From: Capillidium heterosporum
Lineage: Eukaryota; Entomophthoromycota; Entomophthoromycetes; Entomophthorales; Capillidiaceae
NCBI GenBank assembly: GCA_016630905.1
Contig: WBMQ01000003.1
Location: forward strand, 3,038,001-3,102,000
Direction: 5' to 3'
DNA length: 64,000 nucleotides
Within the stretch, counting starts at the first letter, position 1, and each line of letters starts with the position of its first letter. Shown here one piece after another: positions 26,181 through 36,878 of this stretch. The notes below the pieces were generated by a model. That model ran no database searches. It was not told where the DNA came from and worked only from the letters and a program-made list of their open reading frames with translations. Made by a program: the position numbers and the translations under genes.

Positions 26181-27535
26181 GTTTGTCAAGATCTCTAACC
26201 GACTCCATGCCAGCCCATTCCAATGCTCTGGTTCTGTCGGCCCTGCTCCCTGGATGTATTGCCCTAGGGATTTGCCTCCATCACGCCAATATCCTGCCAA
26301 TGATCGCCCCTACTCAAGTTTCCCAAAGCCTGTTGACCCCCAACATAGAACAGGTAGAAAGCTTAATCCAAACTCAAGAAGTGTTGGATTCGGTTGACGA
26401 AATTACTACTACCAGACATGTGAAAGCTCCACAGGAAAGTAACGCCTTCAAATATAGCCATGCTACCACCCCTGAGAGAACCAAGTCGAGAGTTCCTTCA
26501 AAGTTCCCAAAGACTCGGACTAAATTATCCCAGGTGGAGATTACAAGGCGCAGAGTCAATAACCTTTGTTTTTACTGTGCCTCCAATGCCCATCACGTTG
26601 GTAAATGCCCCATCAAGAGTAATTTTAAACAGGGCAGCACCAAGTTTCCAATAAGCTCAATACGTCCTACCTTGAGCAAGCTAGACCCGTACAAAGCACT
26701 AGCAAACTCCTTCATCACTAGTTCCCACCAACACTTACTCCTTCCTGTAACATTAGAGTTGGAAACTCCCATCCACACCTTTGCCTTAATTGATACTGGA
26801 GCTACCGACAATTTAATCTCTCAGAAGCTGGTAGATGCCACTTCGGAAATTACTAAGTTAGATTCCCTCAGGCCTAGGTATCAAGGACTAATGGATTCCT
26901 CTCGAAATCCTAATACCAGGCGAGCGAAGATCCCCTTCTCTCTATTATCATCTAAGAAAAACTCACCATTGTCTTACACCATTGATCCTATATGTCAACG
27001 AGATATACCATTCCCACTTGTACTGGGACTACCCTGGATAGCCCAGGCAAAACCCACCATTAACTGGGATCGGAAAACAGTAGACATTCAAGATCAGGAG
27101 TTTAGAGGCCTCAACAAGTACCCTGATCCATTAGAAGTTCTCACAGGAGAATCATTAAGCATCTCATTACTTCCGAGACCTAGTCAGATAGCTAGTTATG
27201 AAAATGCTCTACCCCGTCCCCCAGAGCAGCATCGGTGCCATTGTGGAAAGGATAGTTCAAACCAAAGTCGCCCTGGAAGCAAACAAGCTCTACCGAATGC
27301 ACAAAGTAAGAAACCTGACCAAATAGTTGCAGCGAAGTATCTTAGTCCAAAGTTAGATACCCCTCAAGCCCATGAAAAGCAAACCCGACCAGCAGAAGGA
27401 TGGATCCGTCATATTGCTACTACTCAACCTCAGCCCAACAGGTGGGCTGAATGGAAGCAGAAGTGCTACTTGACTAAACCTCACTGCAGGACTAGCAAGC
27501 TTTATGGGAAAAGAGAAAGAAAGGGGATAGTGTAA
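25982..27535 (+). CDS. gag-like/protease-like frame of the LTR element
   Basis: A frame of 517 residues that begins within the 5' LTR. Parts: a hydrophobic start, a CCHC zinc knuckle (CFYCASNAHHVGKC, C-x2-C-x4-H-x4-C) and a retropepsin-like active-site motif (ALIDTGATDNLIS), as in Ty3/gypsy-type gag-protease proteins. Family assignment beyond that is not possible. Confidence 0.7.
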   Translation: MWFDFYTLLAHSVQTFFASLWTYLLWVIHITNAVVGIGSTVPTSHVIRSHYDTIISWIQRHPLGPYSLSRSLTDSMPAHSNALVLSALLPGCIALGICLHHANILPMIAPTQVSQSLLTPNIEQVESLIQTQEVLDSVDEITTTRHVKAPQESNAFKYSHATTPERTKSRVPSKFPKTRTKLSQVEITRRRVNNLCFYCASNAHHVGKCPIKSNFKQGSTKFPISSIRPTLSKLDPYKALANSFITSSHQHLLLPVTLELETPIHTFALIDTGATDNLISQKLVDATSEITKLDSLRPRYQGLMDSSRNPNTRRAKIPFSLLSSKKNSPLSYTIDPICQRDIPFPLVLGLPWIAQAKPTINWDRKTVDIQDQEFRGLNKYPDPLEVLTGESLSISLLPRPSQIASYENALPRPPEQHRCHCGKDSSNQSRPGSKQALPNAQSKKPDQIVAAKYLSPKLDTPQAHEKQTRPAEGWIRHIATTQPQPNRWAEWKQKCYLTKPHCRTSKLYGKRERKGIV

Positions 27536-28267
27536 CAACCCTGGTTGTTACAATTCCTAATCTAAGGTCATTGACCAATTTTCTTTGCACACTATACTAT
27601 TTTCTTTCTCTTACCAATCTTCGATTTTCTACTTTCCATTTATATCTAGTTTCGAACAGAAATCTGTTCTATTTATTAGATATTCTTGACAATTTCCCAT
27701 ATTCGTAATCTCGGCTATAAGTTAGGAACCCCAGCTATTACCAGCATAGCATTTTAATATCGGGATTCGGATATTCAGCAAGTATTGCCAAGATACCGAA
27801 AGGGTATTTAAACCCTTGGAATGCCATTGAAGGCTGGTATCTTGACAACGTTCCACCTCGCTATTTTCTAAATAGCTGTTACTCACCTCTTGATCTCAAC
27901 CATCAACTATAGCTGTTGCGACAGCCTGATCTGTTTCCCTTGCCATAGCTGTCTCTGACAGCCTGATCTGTTTCCCCTGCCATAGCTGTCTCTGACAGCC
28001 TGATTCTGTTTCGTCTACGAATAAAGTATTGTTCCTGGTCAGCCTTTTAGTTATTAGATCGTGCGAATATGTGGTTCGACTTCTATACCCTCTTAGCTCA
28101 CTCCGTTCAAACTTTCTTCGCTTCCCTTTGGACTTACCTCCTTTGGGTGATTCATATTACCAATGCTGTGGTCGGCATTGGTTCTACTGTCCCAACCTCT
28201 CATGTCATACGCTCCCATTATGACACCATCATTAGTTGGATTCAACGGCACCCCCTAGGACCTTACA
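27531..28267 (+). repeat. 3' LTR
   Basis: 737 bp, preceded by a polypurine tract and followed by the target duplication CAAGT. I saw no difference from the 5' LTR. Confidence 0.9.
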
Positions 28268-28502
28268 CAAGTTGCAGCTTTTATCTTTTGGAACTTGGAT
28301 AAGATGATACCTAGCTTTGTAAGATTTATAGCTAGTATAATGATTTACCATAGTTTCATTATCAGCTACAATGCTATTGAAAATCCCAACCAACTTCTAG
28401 ATAAGTTGAAGAATACTTCAATCAAGGCTAGTATCAAAGAAAGAAATGTTAAAGTGGATTAAGTTATGTTTACCTAGACTTCTTGATAATAGATACAGAT
28501 TA

Positions 28503-30288
28503 GGAAGTTATAATATTGATTAGTAGTTGTTTTTTAAAATTTGAGTAATTTAGACTAAGGGCACTTCCTACCTTATTTTGATTATAAGAAAACTTTTTAT
28601 AAATATATAATTACTGTAAAATATTCATAAAAAATAAGGTAAAAAGTGGTCTAAAGTTATATATAAATTCCAATGCAAACATAGTCAAATTATTTTGAAT
28701 TAAAAGGTTAAAATGCACTAAATTTTATAAATAAATTAAGCCGATTATAGAATTAGAAAGTTGCAAATCTTAAAGTCTTATTTGACTAAAGTTCTGATTT
28801 TAAAGTTTGAATAAATTTTTGCAAGGTGCTATCAACTACCAAGTTTTAAATATTGGTAACTAAATGATTGTATCATTGAATTTATTATTATAGGTAGTGC
28901 AAAACCTTGCTCTCAAAATCCTGTTAAAGGATATTAGATATTTTTAAAAGCTATTACTATTTAGACATTTCTATACATCTTTCTGAGGGATATACTTTCT
29001 ATGCAGAGCTATACTCAATTAGTTTACCTACTTTGCCTCCATCAATTTAAAAGTACTGCCTATACCTGTACTTTGAGGTAGATGTTGCATTAGACAATCA
29101 ATAAATAGTTAGTTGATTGAATTTATAGATGGATAGGCTGCAATTAGTAAAGAGTGTAAAGGATATATTAAATTATTAGCAACTATTAGTCTTATAGAAA
29201 GGTATATGTCATTTAATTGATAGATGCTCAAAGTTTAGTAGATAAGCTAAGGCTTGGTCTTCCCTTTAACTTTGGTAAACAGAGTATTAGATTTATACTA
29301 TATTTGTCAAAGTTTGTCATTACCTACCTTTTAGTTGGTTTTAGTAACATCCTTGAAGAAGGCAATCTCAAATCTCTTCAGACTTGAGATTTCGTTTGAA
29401 GAGACGCAGCTTTTAGACTTTCAAAGGCTTTACTAAACCATTTTTCTGTTTGAAATTAATTGAATACAGTAAGGGAGCTTTTTATAAGTAGACTTATAAA
29501 ATCTTTGCAAATATTCGTCTCCAATTGAACAGAGCAGTAGTCACTTTAGTTGCTCTACAGGTATCTGGGGAAGTGTCGATAACTAGGGGTGCAAACCCTT
29601 ATATCAGACCACTAACCTAAATTGTTTATTGAAAGTGCCATTTCAGTATATGTATGCTTCTATCACCGCCTTCTATCGAAGCATTTTGCCAAGCTTTTTT
29701 ACAAATCCTATTCTAGCTCCTGGTAAAGTAAGAACCTTCTCACTTTCTAGCATTACAATCGGAACAATTACATTCTACAGAACTGAATAAAAATCACCAA
29801 AACTAAATGCAGTAGCAAATCATATATTCTGAAATGAAAGCACCAACCTAAATAAAATTTCCAAGTATAGTAAAAAGGTAATTAGACGTAGAGTGAAAAC
29901 ACTTGCACAGCTGTCGGTCTATTTTGACTTGTGGATTCTCACTTCACAAATGAAAACGGCTTTGGGCTTAATTGATAGGCAATGGCTTATAGTAGACGTA
30001 TCAGCAGTGTTTCGGCCCTTTGCTATTGCTAAACAGAACTGATAGAGCTTTGTCACTTTTTAGCCAGTTCCATCAAATACAATCAAATTCCCAAAGTCCA
30101 TATTAAATCGGACTAAAATTATGGGAAGGTTCCAAAATTTCTATTGGCCGCAATGTTACTTTCCAAAAGCCAAACTTGACAAGCACTCTGAAAACAGAAA
30201 GTGAGCCAAGTATAAATTGCCACCTTTTGATCCAAACTTTTAACCATCAACCTACAACTACCAACTAGCTTTTAACTTTTAACTTTTA
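28503..30288. other. intergenic region upstream of the stomatin gene
   Basis: AT-rich to about 29.3 kb, then more balanced towards the stomatin start. No coding frame, RNA gene or clear repeat. A stretch near 29,120 vaguely resembles part of the inverted-repeat arm (TTTATAGATGGATAGGCTGC), too short to call. Confidence 0.4.
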
Positions 30289-31239
30289 ATGACTTCACCA
30301 GCTATGCAAGCACCCAACTACTCGGTTGCCGAATCGGTCGAGCCACTAACTCAGCCCCAATCGGGCAACGCCTTGCCTGCCAGTTACGCCAACCAGCGTG
30401 CCGAAGACCCCAACACCACTTTCTACGAAAAGTTCATGACCTCGTTCGGTGACTGCCTAGGTACCTTGGGTTCCATCCCCATCTGCTTTTGCTTCCCCAA
30501 CCCCTACCGTAGTGTCAACCAGGGTAACGTTGGCTTAATTACCCGCTTCGGTCGTTACTTACGTACTACCGACCCTGGTCTCACTTGGGTCAACCCAGTA
30601 ACCGAACACTTGGACTTTGTTGACATCAAGATTCAAATCATTAACATCGGGAACATCAGTATCATGACCAAGGACAACGTCAATATCACTATCGACTGTG
30701 TCATTTACTATCACATCACCGACCCCTTCCAAGCCTACTACGGTGTCCAGAACGTACACTCGGCTCTCATGGAACGTGCCCAAACTACTATTCGAGCCGT
30801 CTTGGGTCAGCGTGTCTTACAGGATTGTATCGAGAATCGTGATGAAATTGCCCTGGATATTGAGAATATCATTTCAGCACCGGCTACCAGCTGGGGTGTC
30901 AAAGTCGAATCTGTCTTAATCAAAGATCTCGTCTTCTCTAAGGACCTACAGACCTCTTTGTCATCAGCTGCTCAAGCTAAGCGTATCGGTGAATCTCGCG
31001 TCATTGCCGCCCAAGCTGAAGTTGATAGTGCTAAGTTGATGCGTGAAGCTGCTGACATCCTCAATTCACCAGCTGCTATTCAAATTAGATACTTGGAGAC
31101 TATGCAGCAGATGTCTAAAAACTCGGGCTCCAAAGTCATCTTCATGCCCTTCAACGCTGGTGGTATCGATGGTGTTGGTGAGGATAGTGGTATGCTCAAG
31201 GCTCTAACTCCTACTCTTTTGGATAAAGCTACCGACTAA
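30289..31239 (+). CDS. stomatin/podocin-like SPFH (band 7) membrane protein
   Basis: A single exon of 316 residues, in a window where most genes are split. Residues 1-45 are a soluble leader. A hydrophobic hairpin (about 57-73, LGTLGSIPICFCFPNPY) should insert into the inner leaflet. The SPFH domain follows: NVGLITRFGRYLRTTDPGLTW, MTKDNVNITIDCVIYYHI, AQTTIRAVLGQRVL, SWGVKVESVLIKDL. The C-terminal helix has AQAKRIGESRVIAAQAEVDSAKLMREAADIL. Members oligomerise in cholesterol/ergosterol-rich membranes and modulate channels or transporters. The Cys-rich hairpin (CFCF) could be palmitoylated (inference). The codons are clearly GC-richer than the surroundings, which suggests high expression. A decayed relative lies 2.5 kb downstream. 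Confidence 0.93.
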   Translation: MTSPAMQAPNYSVAESVEPLTQPQSGNALPASYANQRAEDPNTTFYEKFMTSFGDCLGTLGSIPICFCFPNPYRSVNQGNVGLITRFGRYLRTTDPGLTWVNPVTEHLDFVDIKIQIINIGNISIMTKDNVNITIDCVIYYHITDPFQAYYGVQNVHSALMERAQTTIRAVLGQRVLQDCIENRDEIALDIENIISAPATSWGVKVESVLIKDLVFSKDLQTSLSSAAQAKRIGESRVIAAQAEVDSAKLMREAADILNSPAAIQIRYLETMQQMSKNSGSKVIFMPFNAGGIDGVGEDSGMLKALTPTLLDKATD

Positions 31240-32770
31240 TTTAAAGGCGAGCATTTTCCTTACCTCGCATTTAAATTGATTTATCGTGTACATATCGATT
31301 TTTTATTCAGCTTTTTATTACCTATTAATTAAATATATAGTATCTTATATGCTCTGATTTGTATATTTACATGGTTTAATTTAGTTATGTTTTTTCTATA
31401 TACTTTTAGTTTGGCATTTAGTCAAATACCCTATTTGTATTTCTCCACCAAATTTGATACACTTGTCCCACGATTCCCACCCTTTCGTCATAAAATTGAG
31501 CTATTGTACACGCCATTTTTTCCAGATTGAGCCATAGCAATTTATTAAATGTATTGAATCTGATTTGGATAGCCAAAATGGAAGTTGATGGTGATGGGGT
31601 CTAGACTAGGGATTTAATGATGGGTGTGCTATAATTGCTTTGATAGGATAAAGTAAATAGTACTGATAAACCAAGTGGTAGTGTGCTCTTGTTAGATTTA
31701 GATTTGCTGGAGGCTATTTGACTTGCAATTATGTTAAATGCAATCCATTTAGTATATTTTCTTTAGTAATAAATAGCACAAAGTAAACAGCTTTACAAAA
31801 GTGAATGAAATGACAGACTACTTGAAAAATATCGGCATCATAAACTATAAATAGTAGGCAGTGTATATAAATGCTTTTCCAGTTAATTAGACCTCAGAAT
31901 AAATGCAAAGATAAGTAGATCTATGTGACTGCCCTTATTCCACAAATTGGATGAAGAGGTGTCTTTGATCAAAACTTTCCAATTTATAGGACCAAATAAA
32001 TGTTTTATCGAAAAAGGTAGAACCTACTAACATCCGAAAGTCTAAAGAGGCCATTCCAATACCTATCTTGGCTTGGGCATCTAAAGTAGCTTGAGGCTGT
32101 GATTAATTTTAAATACCAAGATTTGGCTAATGCTGCTTGAGAATTGATGAGACCTAAGATAACTAAAGCTCAAAGCTTTATTGATGTTATTGAAATACAG
32201 TCCGAATTGAGGCCTAAAAATGACATTGATTTTTGAGTACATGAATTTTAATCTTCTGCTTTCCAATATTCTTGTAGATATGAGTAAGCATCATCCATAT
32301 TAACTCTGTACTTATTAATACCTTGATTGAACCACTTGCAAATATAAAGCAAAGTAAGCTTTTGATATTTTGTATTAGTTATATTATATTTTAAATGAGT
32401 GAAAGCAACTCTAAAGCGCGATGCTAATTCAGAGTCGCTTGAATTTAAAGCTGATATTTTTATAGTGAATCTTTTCAACAGTAAGATGCACATTTAATCA
32501 ATTCTATTCTTTGAAACCCACTTCAATCTTTGATGCTTCCTGTCTGGCAATGCTAAGTGATTTGAAGCAAATTAGATTGGTCAAGATGAAGAGAAAGGTA
32601 TATATATGGTTTGTACTCCTTTTAAACTCTATTATTAGGATAAAGTTTCCAACTCAGAAGCATTCAAAAGATCAAGGAAACAAACAGTGAGCTTTATAGT
32701 ACTTATTAGAAGTAGCGACGTGGATACTATTCATTTTTAATTTGAAGAGAAGACATAATTGAAATATAAA
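31240..32770. other. intergenic, AT-rich
   Basis: 3' side of the stomatin gene. Small frames on the minus strand (32081-32266, 32248-32493) have no recognisable motif. Confidence 0.4.
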
Positions 32771-32777
32771 GGAGTTT

Positions 32778-33414
32778 GATGTCGAAACCAGATTCCAAAT
32801 ATAAAGCTATTCAGTATCCAAGTTACAACCAGTTTTTTATCGACCCCATTACTTTGGTTCTTAATGAGTACGAAAGCAACTTCAGCTTCAACAATATTAA
32901 ATAATACAGCCTTTTACATGACGTATAAAGCTTGGAAATATAACTCTTTGATGAAATAAAGTTGGTTTTCAAGCGAAGCAGTGAATGTTCCGATGAGCTA
33001 AATAGAATTTTAAAAGTACTTTTGTACTAATTTGTTATAGGAAAAATTATCATGAGTGTGAAGGATTGTAAAGATGTATTTGAAGTGATTGAAGAGCTTA
33101 AGCCCATCTTGGACGCCAAAAGTTTAGCTATTCAAATCGATTAGTTTTAAACTGGCTGGATGTACATACCTGCTGATATGTTCATCAATGCCTCATCAAA
33201 GCTTTTCAAAGATTCTTTCAAATTTACTGTCAGACCTTTAGCTGAAGGTTGAGATGCTATTATCGATGTGATTCTTAAAAAGTATAAAGGGTTTTCCATA
33301 GCTGAATCTTGCTTTGATAATAGATGTGCCATGCAACCTTTAGTAAACATTGTAAATAGATTTTACTTATTTGATTATTCTAACAAAAGTGAATTTTCAC
33401 ATAAAAGCTTCTAA
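32778..33414 (+). pseudogene. decayed gene of unknown family
   Basis: The plus strand keeps coding character in pieces: from 32778 MSKPDSKYKAIQYPSYNQFF through LVLNEYESNFSFNNIK, and from 33051 MSVKDCKDVFEVIEELKPIL, TGWMYIPADMFINASSKLF, FKFTVRPLAEG, DAIIDVILKKYKGFSIAESC. Several in-frame stops interrupt it (for example after NNIK, after AIQID and after LAEG), so it is not expressed as one protein. I do not recognise the family. Confidence 0.5.
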
Positions 33415-33739
33415 TTAGGCTTATTTACTTATCATCCCAAATATTACAAATAGTTGAAGTACATGCATATGAACTATTTTTCAAAACACATAGTAGAATT
33501 AATATAGTGTTTTGGAAGGAACTAAAGATCAATTGGTTGCAGTCTAGTATGTGACTAAGGAAAGGTGTGTAAATGTAATGTTTAGAATATATGATGAGTC
33601 ATGTAAAATCACACCTATCATGATACTTGATAGAAAGTCGTATCGGTGTTTCTAGTTTAAAAAGAATAGACATAGATAGCAAGTTTTCTTATTGAGGTTT
33701 TATAAAACGAACATACGGCATTTTTTACACCGACTTTAC

Positions 33740-34656
33740 AAGAATCTAACTATACAGTCCCAGAAGCAGTTGGGTTATTAAACCAGTTCCAAGCCAACAA
33801 TGCCATACCGATGGGCTATACTAATCAACATGTTAAATATTCCAACACAACCTTCTACAAGAAACTTATGGCTTCTTTAGATGAATATACTGGTATCATT
33901 GGCTGGATTTCCATGTATTTTTGCTTCTTCAAACCTTACTTCGTTAAACAGAGTAAAATTCGTCTAGTTACTCGATTTGGTCGCTACCTAGGTACAATCG
34001 ACCCGGTCTAACTTGAGTCAATTCTATATTTAAACGTAGTATCTGTGTCAACGTCAAAACTCAAATAATCGATATCAGAAGTGTTAATAGTATAGCTAAA
34101 AATAACATTATCAACACCATCGATCATTTCACTTATCATTATATTTCAATTCGTTCCAAACCTGCTACGATATTTAGATTGTATACAAGATCCTTATAGA
34201 ACATGCTCAGGCCACCATCTAGATCGTCTTAGATAAATGCATCCTTCAAAACTGCAAAAAAACTATGATCAAGTCACTATGAATATTGAATATATAATCT
34301 CAGCACTAGCTACCAACTGAATGTCAAAGTCAAATAGATTTTTATCAAGATTTTATCTCTAAAAATATGTAAAAGATGGTGCTGTCGGTTACTCAAGCTA
34401 AACGGATCGACGAGCCCAAAGTCATCTCTACCCAGGCTGAAATTGGCTTGGCTAAACTTGTGCGTAAAGCTGTCGATATCTTGAACTTGTCCACTGTCAT
34501 CCAGATCTATTGGAAACTATGCAACGGATGTCTAGAAGTTCGGAATCCAAAATTATAGGCATACCATTCAATGCTGGATATACCGATAATGTTAAGGATG
34601 AGGATAACGCTGGGATTGAAAAGATGAATCCTACTTTAAAAAATGGTCTCAAGTAA
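33740..34656 (+). pseudogene. decayed stomatin-like copy
   Basis: This is a diverged relative of the stomatin gene at 30289-31239. Matching pieces are NTTFYKKLMASLDEYTGIIGWISMYFCFFKPYF, KIRLVTRFGRYLGTIDP and, after a broken middle, SVTQAKRIDEPKVISTQAEIGLAKLVRKAVDIL. The frame breaks right after GTIDP, where one base is lost relative to the parent and a stop follows. Further shifts and stops cover the central SPFH region. It is intronless like the parent, so duplication of DNA or retroposition cannot be told apart. Confidence 0.85.
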
Positions 34657-34659
34657 TTT

Positions 34660-36878
34660 ATGTTTGTGGGATTTGTGCCTATATGCTTTTAATTGATACT
34701 TGGTGCAAATATCAATTTCCTACTAGATTCACTTCGAAACTGAATTTGTATTGATACACTTTATTACTGGATATAGTACTCTTTTTATTATCTATACAAA
34801 ATTTTGAATACCTTTGTAACGAAACCTCAGATGGCTTCTCTAAAGAACCAGCTTGATAACCCTTCTAGCTGTATGAAATCTAGTTTTAATACCATTTTCA
34901 ACCTTGCAATATATTAGGTTTCAATTGCTTAATAATTAATCATAAAAGGGCGGAGTCTCCACTTGAACTGAATAACAATTATTGTATTAGGCCATGACAT
35001 GTCCCAAATGGATTCTCCTGGTCCACCTTTAAAGCGTGATGGATACGAATCATCTGCTTAATGAAGTACTGGCCATCGGCATCTCCATCGTCCTGTCGTC
35101 TTCGTCTCCTGCCCCTATATAAACCCCTCCGACTTGTGTAACTTTTCGACAAGTGATTATTTTATAATAAATATTTCAATTTCCTCTTGTTATAATCACT
35201 GCACGTCGTTAGAACCGACTTCCTGTAACCGTTGAATTAGCCAGGAATCGAACCAGAACATTGCAAACTTAGAGTAGCTTAAAGTTGATATACTGAATAA
35301 CGTTGGATCAAGGATAGCTTAGGATTAGCTTAGGATTCACAGAATAGCATTAGATTAGAATCGCTCAGAATTAGTATTAGAGCCGATTAGATGGGATTAA
35401 GTACTAGAATCCAATGGATAGTACTGCCCTCCTTGGCCTCATCACGACTGTGGCCTCGTTTGTCTTCATGAACCAACTTTGGGTTCAGATTGCCATTAAA
35501 GTATCAGCTGTTAAAGCAATGGCGTTGAGCTTCTTTAGTTTTATTGGTGTGATCACCACTACATTGGCTTACCTTAAGCCTAGCCCTGCATTCCTAGAGA
35601 GACTTCCCTACAACCTTGATGCATATAAATTTTACTTGAGGCTATATTCCAAACTAAATATATAATAATAAGGATGTAAATTTGGAATGAAGTGAAAGTG
35701 TAGCTTATGGATCATTAGTTTGTATAAATTTTTAATACAATTGGTTCATATCATATCATCTTTTGGTACAAATATTATGTTAATGGGTACAGCAGTTAGT
35801 TTCAAAGGGCTTTTAAAGATAGTGCCGAAAAACTTAATTATAGCCCATTTCCAAATATGGATTTACCGTACTTTTCAAAATTTACGTAATTTCAAATATA
35901 GAAGCACTCTAAAACCGGGATGGTTGGTTTAAAATTACATAATTATACCGGTAACTGGTAAACCAGTATTTATGGAATTCTGCCGCAAACCAGCAATTTA
36001 ATTGAAAAAGGACCTTTTACTATCTAAACTTCTTTGGTCACTATAGTATACCCATTGACAAAGGTAATAAATACTACTATATACATTCCAATTTACTGAT
36101 AGACGTATATATATACTCCATCCTTTAGATATACCCTTATTAGGGCTAGCTTTGATAAACAAAGAGGAATCGGGACTAAACCTAGTTTAAATTTTTCGCA
36201 GTATCTGATATCCCGAAATACATTCCAGCAAAATGATGATTCTTTGATATATTAATTCAATATCACTATAGCAAAAGAACTAAAAGCCTATATAGGTTAA
36301 TCAGAGACCATATTTCCTAACTGAATATTAAAAGTAACAAACAGCACTGATCAATCTCTAGCATTATACTTTGAAAACAATTTAACAAGCTAGAATTCGC
36401 AGTAGTTTGTGATATCTATATGTAAAGCCATTTATAGCATTGCCTATACCTCCCAAGATTTCAAAGTATGTTGGCATGAATGCTATATTTTCGTATTCAG
36501 GAGTTGAAACATAAATTGGTGGAGTATACATTCATGCCATCTGATATTATATAAACTCAGGGTCTTGAAAGCAGTAATGGACGCATCTGATAGGATATCT
36601 TGGATATATAGCATTCTATATCCTCCAATAGGTATTTGCTAGAATTACCTATTTTGTTGCTTTACATATCTATTTGCAAATGTCTCTTTGAAATTACCAC
36701 CAAAAGTATTTTAATTGGCAAAACCTCACGTTAATTGTTGGTGGTTTTTTCCAAACTTAATCCCGGTTTTATTGAACTAAGCCGATTTGTAATCCTCTAA
36801 CTTTCCTTCACTCTTAAGCAAAAAGTTGAATTTTACAATAACTGAGCATCCGGCATATAGTAATTAATATATACAGCG
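34660..36878. other. intergenic region with a promoter-like, LTR-like block
   Basis: Mostly AT-rich. At about 34,960-35,400 the composition changes: a CTATATAAACCCC TATA box near 35,118, an AATAAA 50 bp on, then GGAATCGAACC near 35,250, the complement of a tRNA T-arm (GGTTCGATTCC). This order (TATA, polyadenylation signal, tRNA-complementary site) recalls the end of an LTR with its primer site, but I found no second LTR. Confidence 0.3.
35414..35665 (+). CDS. small hydrophobic ORF, uncertain
   Basis: 83 codons with two likely membrane segments (about 5-30 and 38-55: LLGLITTVASFVFMNQLWVQ, ALSFFSFIGVITTTLAYL). Codon composition is richer in GC than the DNA around it and it sits 290 bp after a good TATA box. 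The pattern vaguely recalls the first helices of PQ-loop/SWEET proteins. It could equally be the start of a retroelement reading frame. I do not recognise it. Confidence 0.3.
   Translation: MDSTALLGLITTVASFVFMNQLWVQIAIKVSAVKAMALSFFSFIGVITTTLAYLKPSPAFLERLPYNLDAYKFYLRLYSKLNI

Larger units (their letters stand above)
25444..28267 (+). mobile_element. young LTR retroelement, non-autonomous type
   Basis: Two 737-bp LTRs (25444-26180 and 27531-28267) look identical and start TG and end CA. The target duplication CAAGT lies at 25439-25443 and 28268-28272. A purine tract (27510-27528) precedes the 3' LTR. The 1,350-bp interior holds only gag-like and protease-like parts. Each LTR opens with a 10-bp perfect inverted repeat and contains about 2.5 tandem copies of a 37-40-bp unit (near 25822-25925 in the 5' LTR). 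Identical LTRs imply very recent insertion, later than the duplication that made the arms. It looks whole at its ends. I could not see a clear primer-binding site. Confidence 0.88.
24422..28502 (+). repeat. inverted-repeat arm 2, split by an LTR element
   Basis: Bases 24422-25443 and 28273-28502 together are the reverse complement of 15577-16828 (1,022 + 230 = 1,252 bp). The LTR element at 25444-28267 and its 5-bp target duplication CAAGT account for the rest. The site falls within a small inverted repeat of the arm (CCAAGTT / AACTTGG). Confidence 0.85.

Noticed and set aside
29100-29200. Old third copy of the inverted-repeat arm
   Set aside because: Only about 25 bp are similar (TTTATAGATGGATAGGC), too little to support homology.
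35235-35262. tRNA gene on the minus strand
   Set aside because: Only a T-arm-like word and part of an acceptor strand are present. The matching 5' acceptor and the D and anticodon arms are absent.
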